Assembly (NCBI GenBank): GCA_003054695.1
Contig: QAZA01000003.1
Coordinates: 1-64,000 of the forward strand
DNA: 64,000 bases
Source: Verrucomicrobia bacterium LW23
GTDB lineage: Bacteria > Verrucomicrobiota > Verrucomicrobiia > Methylacidiphilales > UBA1321
Direction of reading: 5' to 3'
Position numbers and translations under genes: made by a program. The notes under the pieces are model-generated. The model saw only the letters and a program-made list of their open reading frames with translations, made no database searches and was not told the DNA's origin. Below, one piece after another: positions 63,829 through 64,000 of the stretch; position 1 is the first letter of the stretch, and the number at the start of each line of letters is the position of its first letter.

Positions 63829-64000
63829 ATGACAAGCGCTTCCCCCGAACCCAGGCAAGTCAAGGCCCCCGTTACGGTAAAGCCGCCGGCGCCGCCGCCC
63901 TCCAGCGCGCTGCCGATGCCGCTGGGCGCGTATACCCTGGAGGAGGTGATTGGCCAGGGCGGCATGGGCACGGTGTACAAAGCCAGGCGCCAGGGGCTGG
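63829..64000 (+). CDS. Ser/Thr protein kinase, 5' part only
   Basis: The first 57 codons of a bacterial Hanks-type kinase; the gene runs off the window edge. A Pro-rich leader (VTVKPPAPPPSSALPMPLG) precedes YTLEEVIGQGGMGTVYKARRQG, in which the Gly-rich ATP loop GQGGMGTVY is intact. ATG 63829 is the start. A weak promoter-like TATACT at 63679-63684 with TTGTCA 20 bases upstream lies in the 190-base gap ahead. The rest of the kinase and any sensor domain lie beyond the window. Confidence 0.85.
   Translation, partial: MTSASPEPRQVKAPVTVKPPAPPPSSALPMPLGAYTLEEVIGQGGMGTVYKARRQGL

Overview
This 64-kb window is GC-rich chromosomal DNA from a free-living or host-associated Gram-negative heterotroph. 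Outer-membrane machinery (a LolA-like protein, a tripartite-type RND pump), two GH78 rhamnosidase-family proteins, a uronate branch, a DUF4380 protein and small secreted Lys/Cys-rich peptides suggest the Verrucomicrobiota, perhaps near the Opitutaceae. That assignment is inference from gene content; there is no rRNA here to confirm it. I see no insertion sequence, prophage, integron or CRISPR array. Most start codons lack a Shine-Dalgarno sequence and are preceded by C/T-rich leaders.

Layout. 1-5.1 kb, minus strand: a broken GH78 rhamnosidase, a helical-repeat protein and the replicative helicase DnaB. 5.1-5.6 kb is a 510-bp gap holding a cluster of DnaA-box-like 9-mers, with genes pointing away on both sides. 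5.6-16.7 kb: threonine aldolase, a small unknown protein, a uronate-isomerase homologue with altered active-site motifs, NagZ, a metallophosphoesterase/lipid kinase pair, a complete GH78 enzyme, an SGNH hydrolase and a GT4 glycosyltransferase. 17-23.7 kb: receiver-domain protein, LolA-like protein, cell-wall amidase, XseA, PlsC, cysteine synthase. 23.9-32.1 kb: a 1488-residue secreted clan-A glycosidase facing a DUF4380 lipoprotein, dGTPase and a BNR/sialidase-like protein. 32.4-35.4 kb: a helical-repeat protein divergent from an unusual ClpB-like AAA+ ATPase. 35.4-36.1 kb: three tRNA-Gly(GCC) genes, each with its own promoter and the same 19-nt leader. 36.4-41.5 kb: MoxR ATPase, methyltransferase, transglutaminase-like secreted protein, RecR. 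41.5-50 kb: aldo/keto reductase with a divergent TetR, an SDR-UxuA uronate operon, a GAF-PAS-GGDEF protein, GalK, a 43-residue secreted peptide and ComF. 50-55.1 kb: a GT39-like membrane protein and a TPR/anchored solute-binding-protein pair. 55.2-60.6 kb: RND pump, adaptor and divergent TetR with two operator-like sites. 60.6-64 kb: AraC regulator divergent from a PhyH-type dioxygenase, a CDF transporter and the start of a Ser/Thr kinase.

How the genes fit together. The glycosidases (GH78, GH3, clan A, BNR protein) with UxuA, its SDR partner and GalK point to use of rhamnose-, galactose- and uronate-containing polysaccharides. Housekeeping genes (dnaB, xseA, recR, dGTPase, plsC, amidase) are interleaved, so this is core chromosome rather than a mobile island. 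The items most worth following up are the DnaA-box cluster, the uronate-isomerase homologue lacking the expected metal and substrate residues, the self-contained tRNA-Gly units with a leader that can pair into the tRNA, the AAA+ protein, and a dispersed palindrome family (GGGACA-N5-TGTCCC type).
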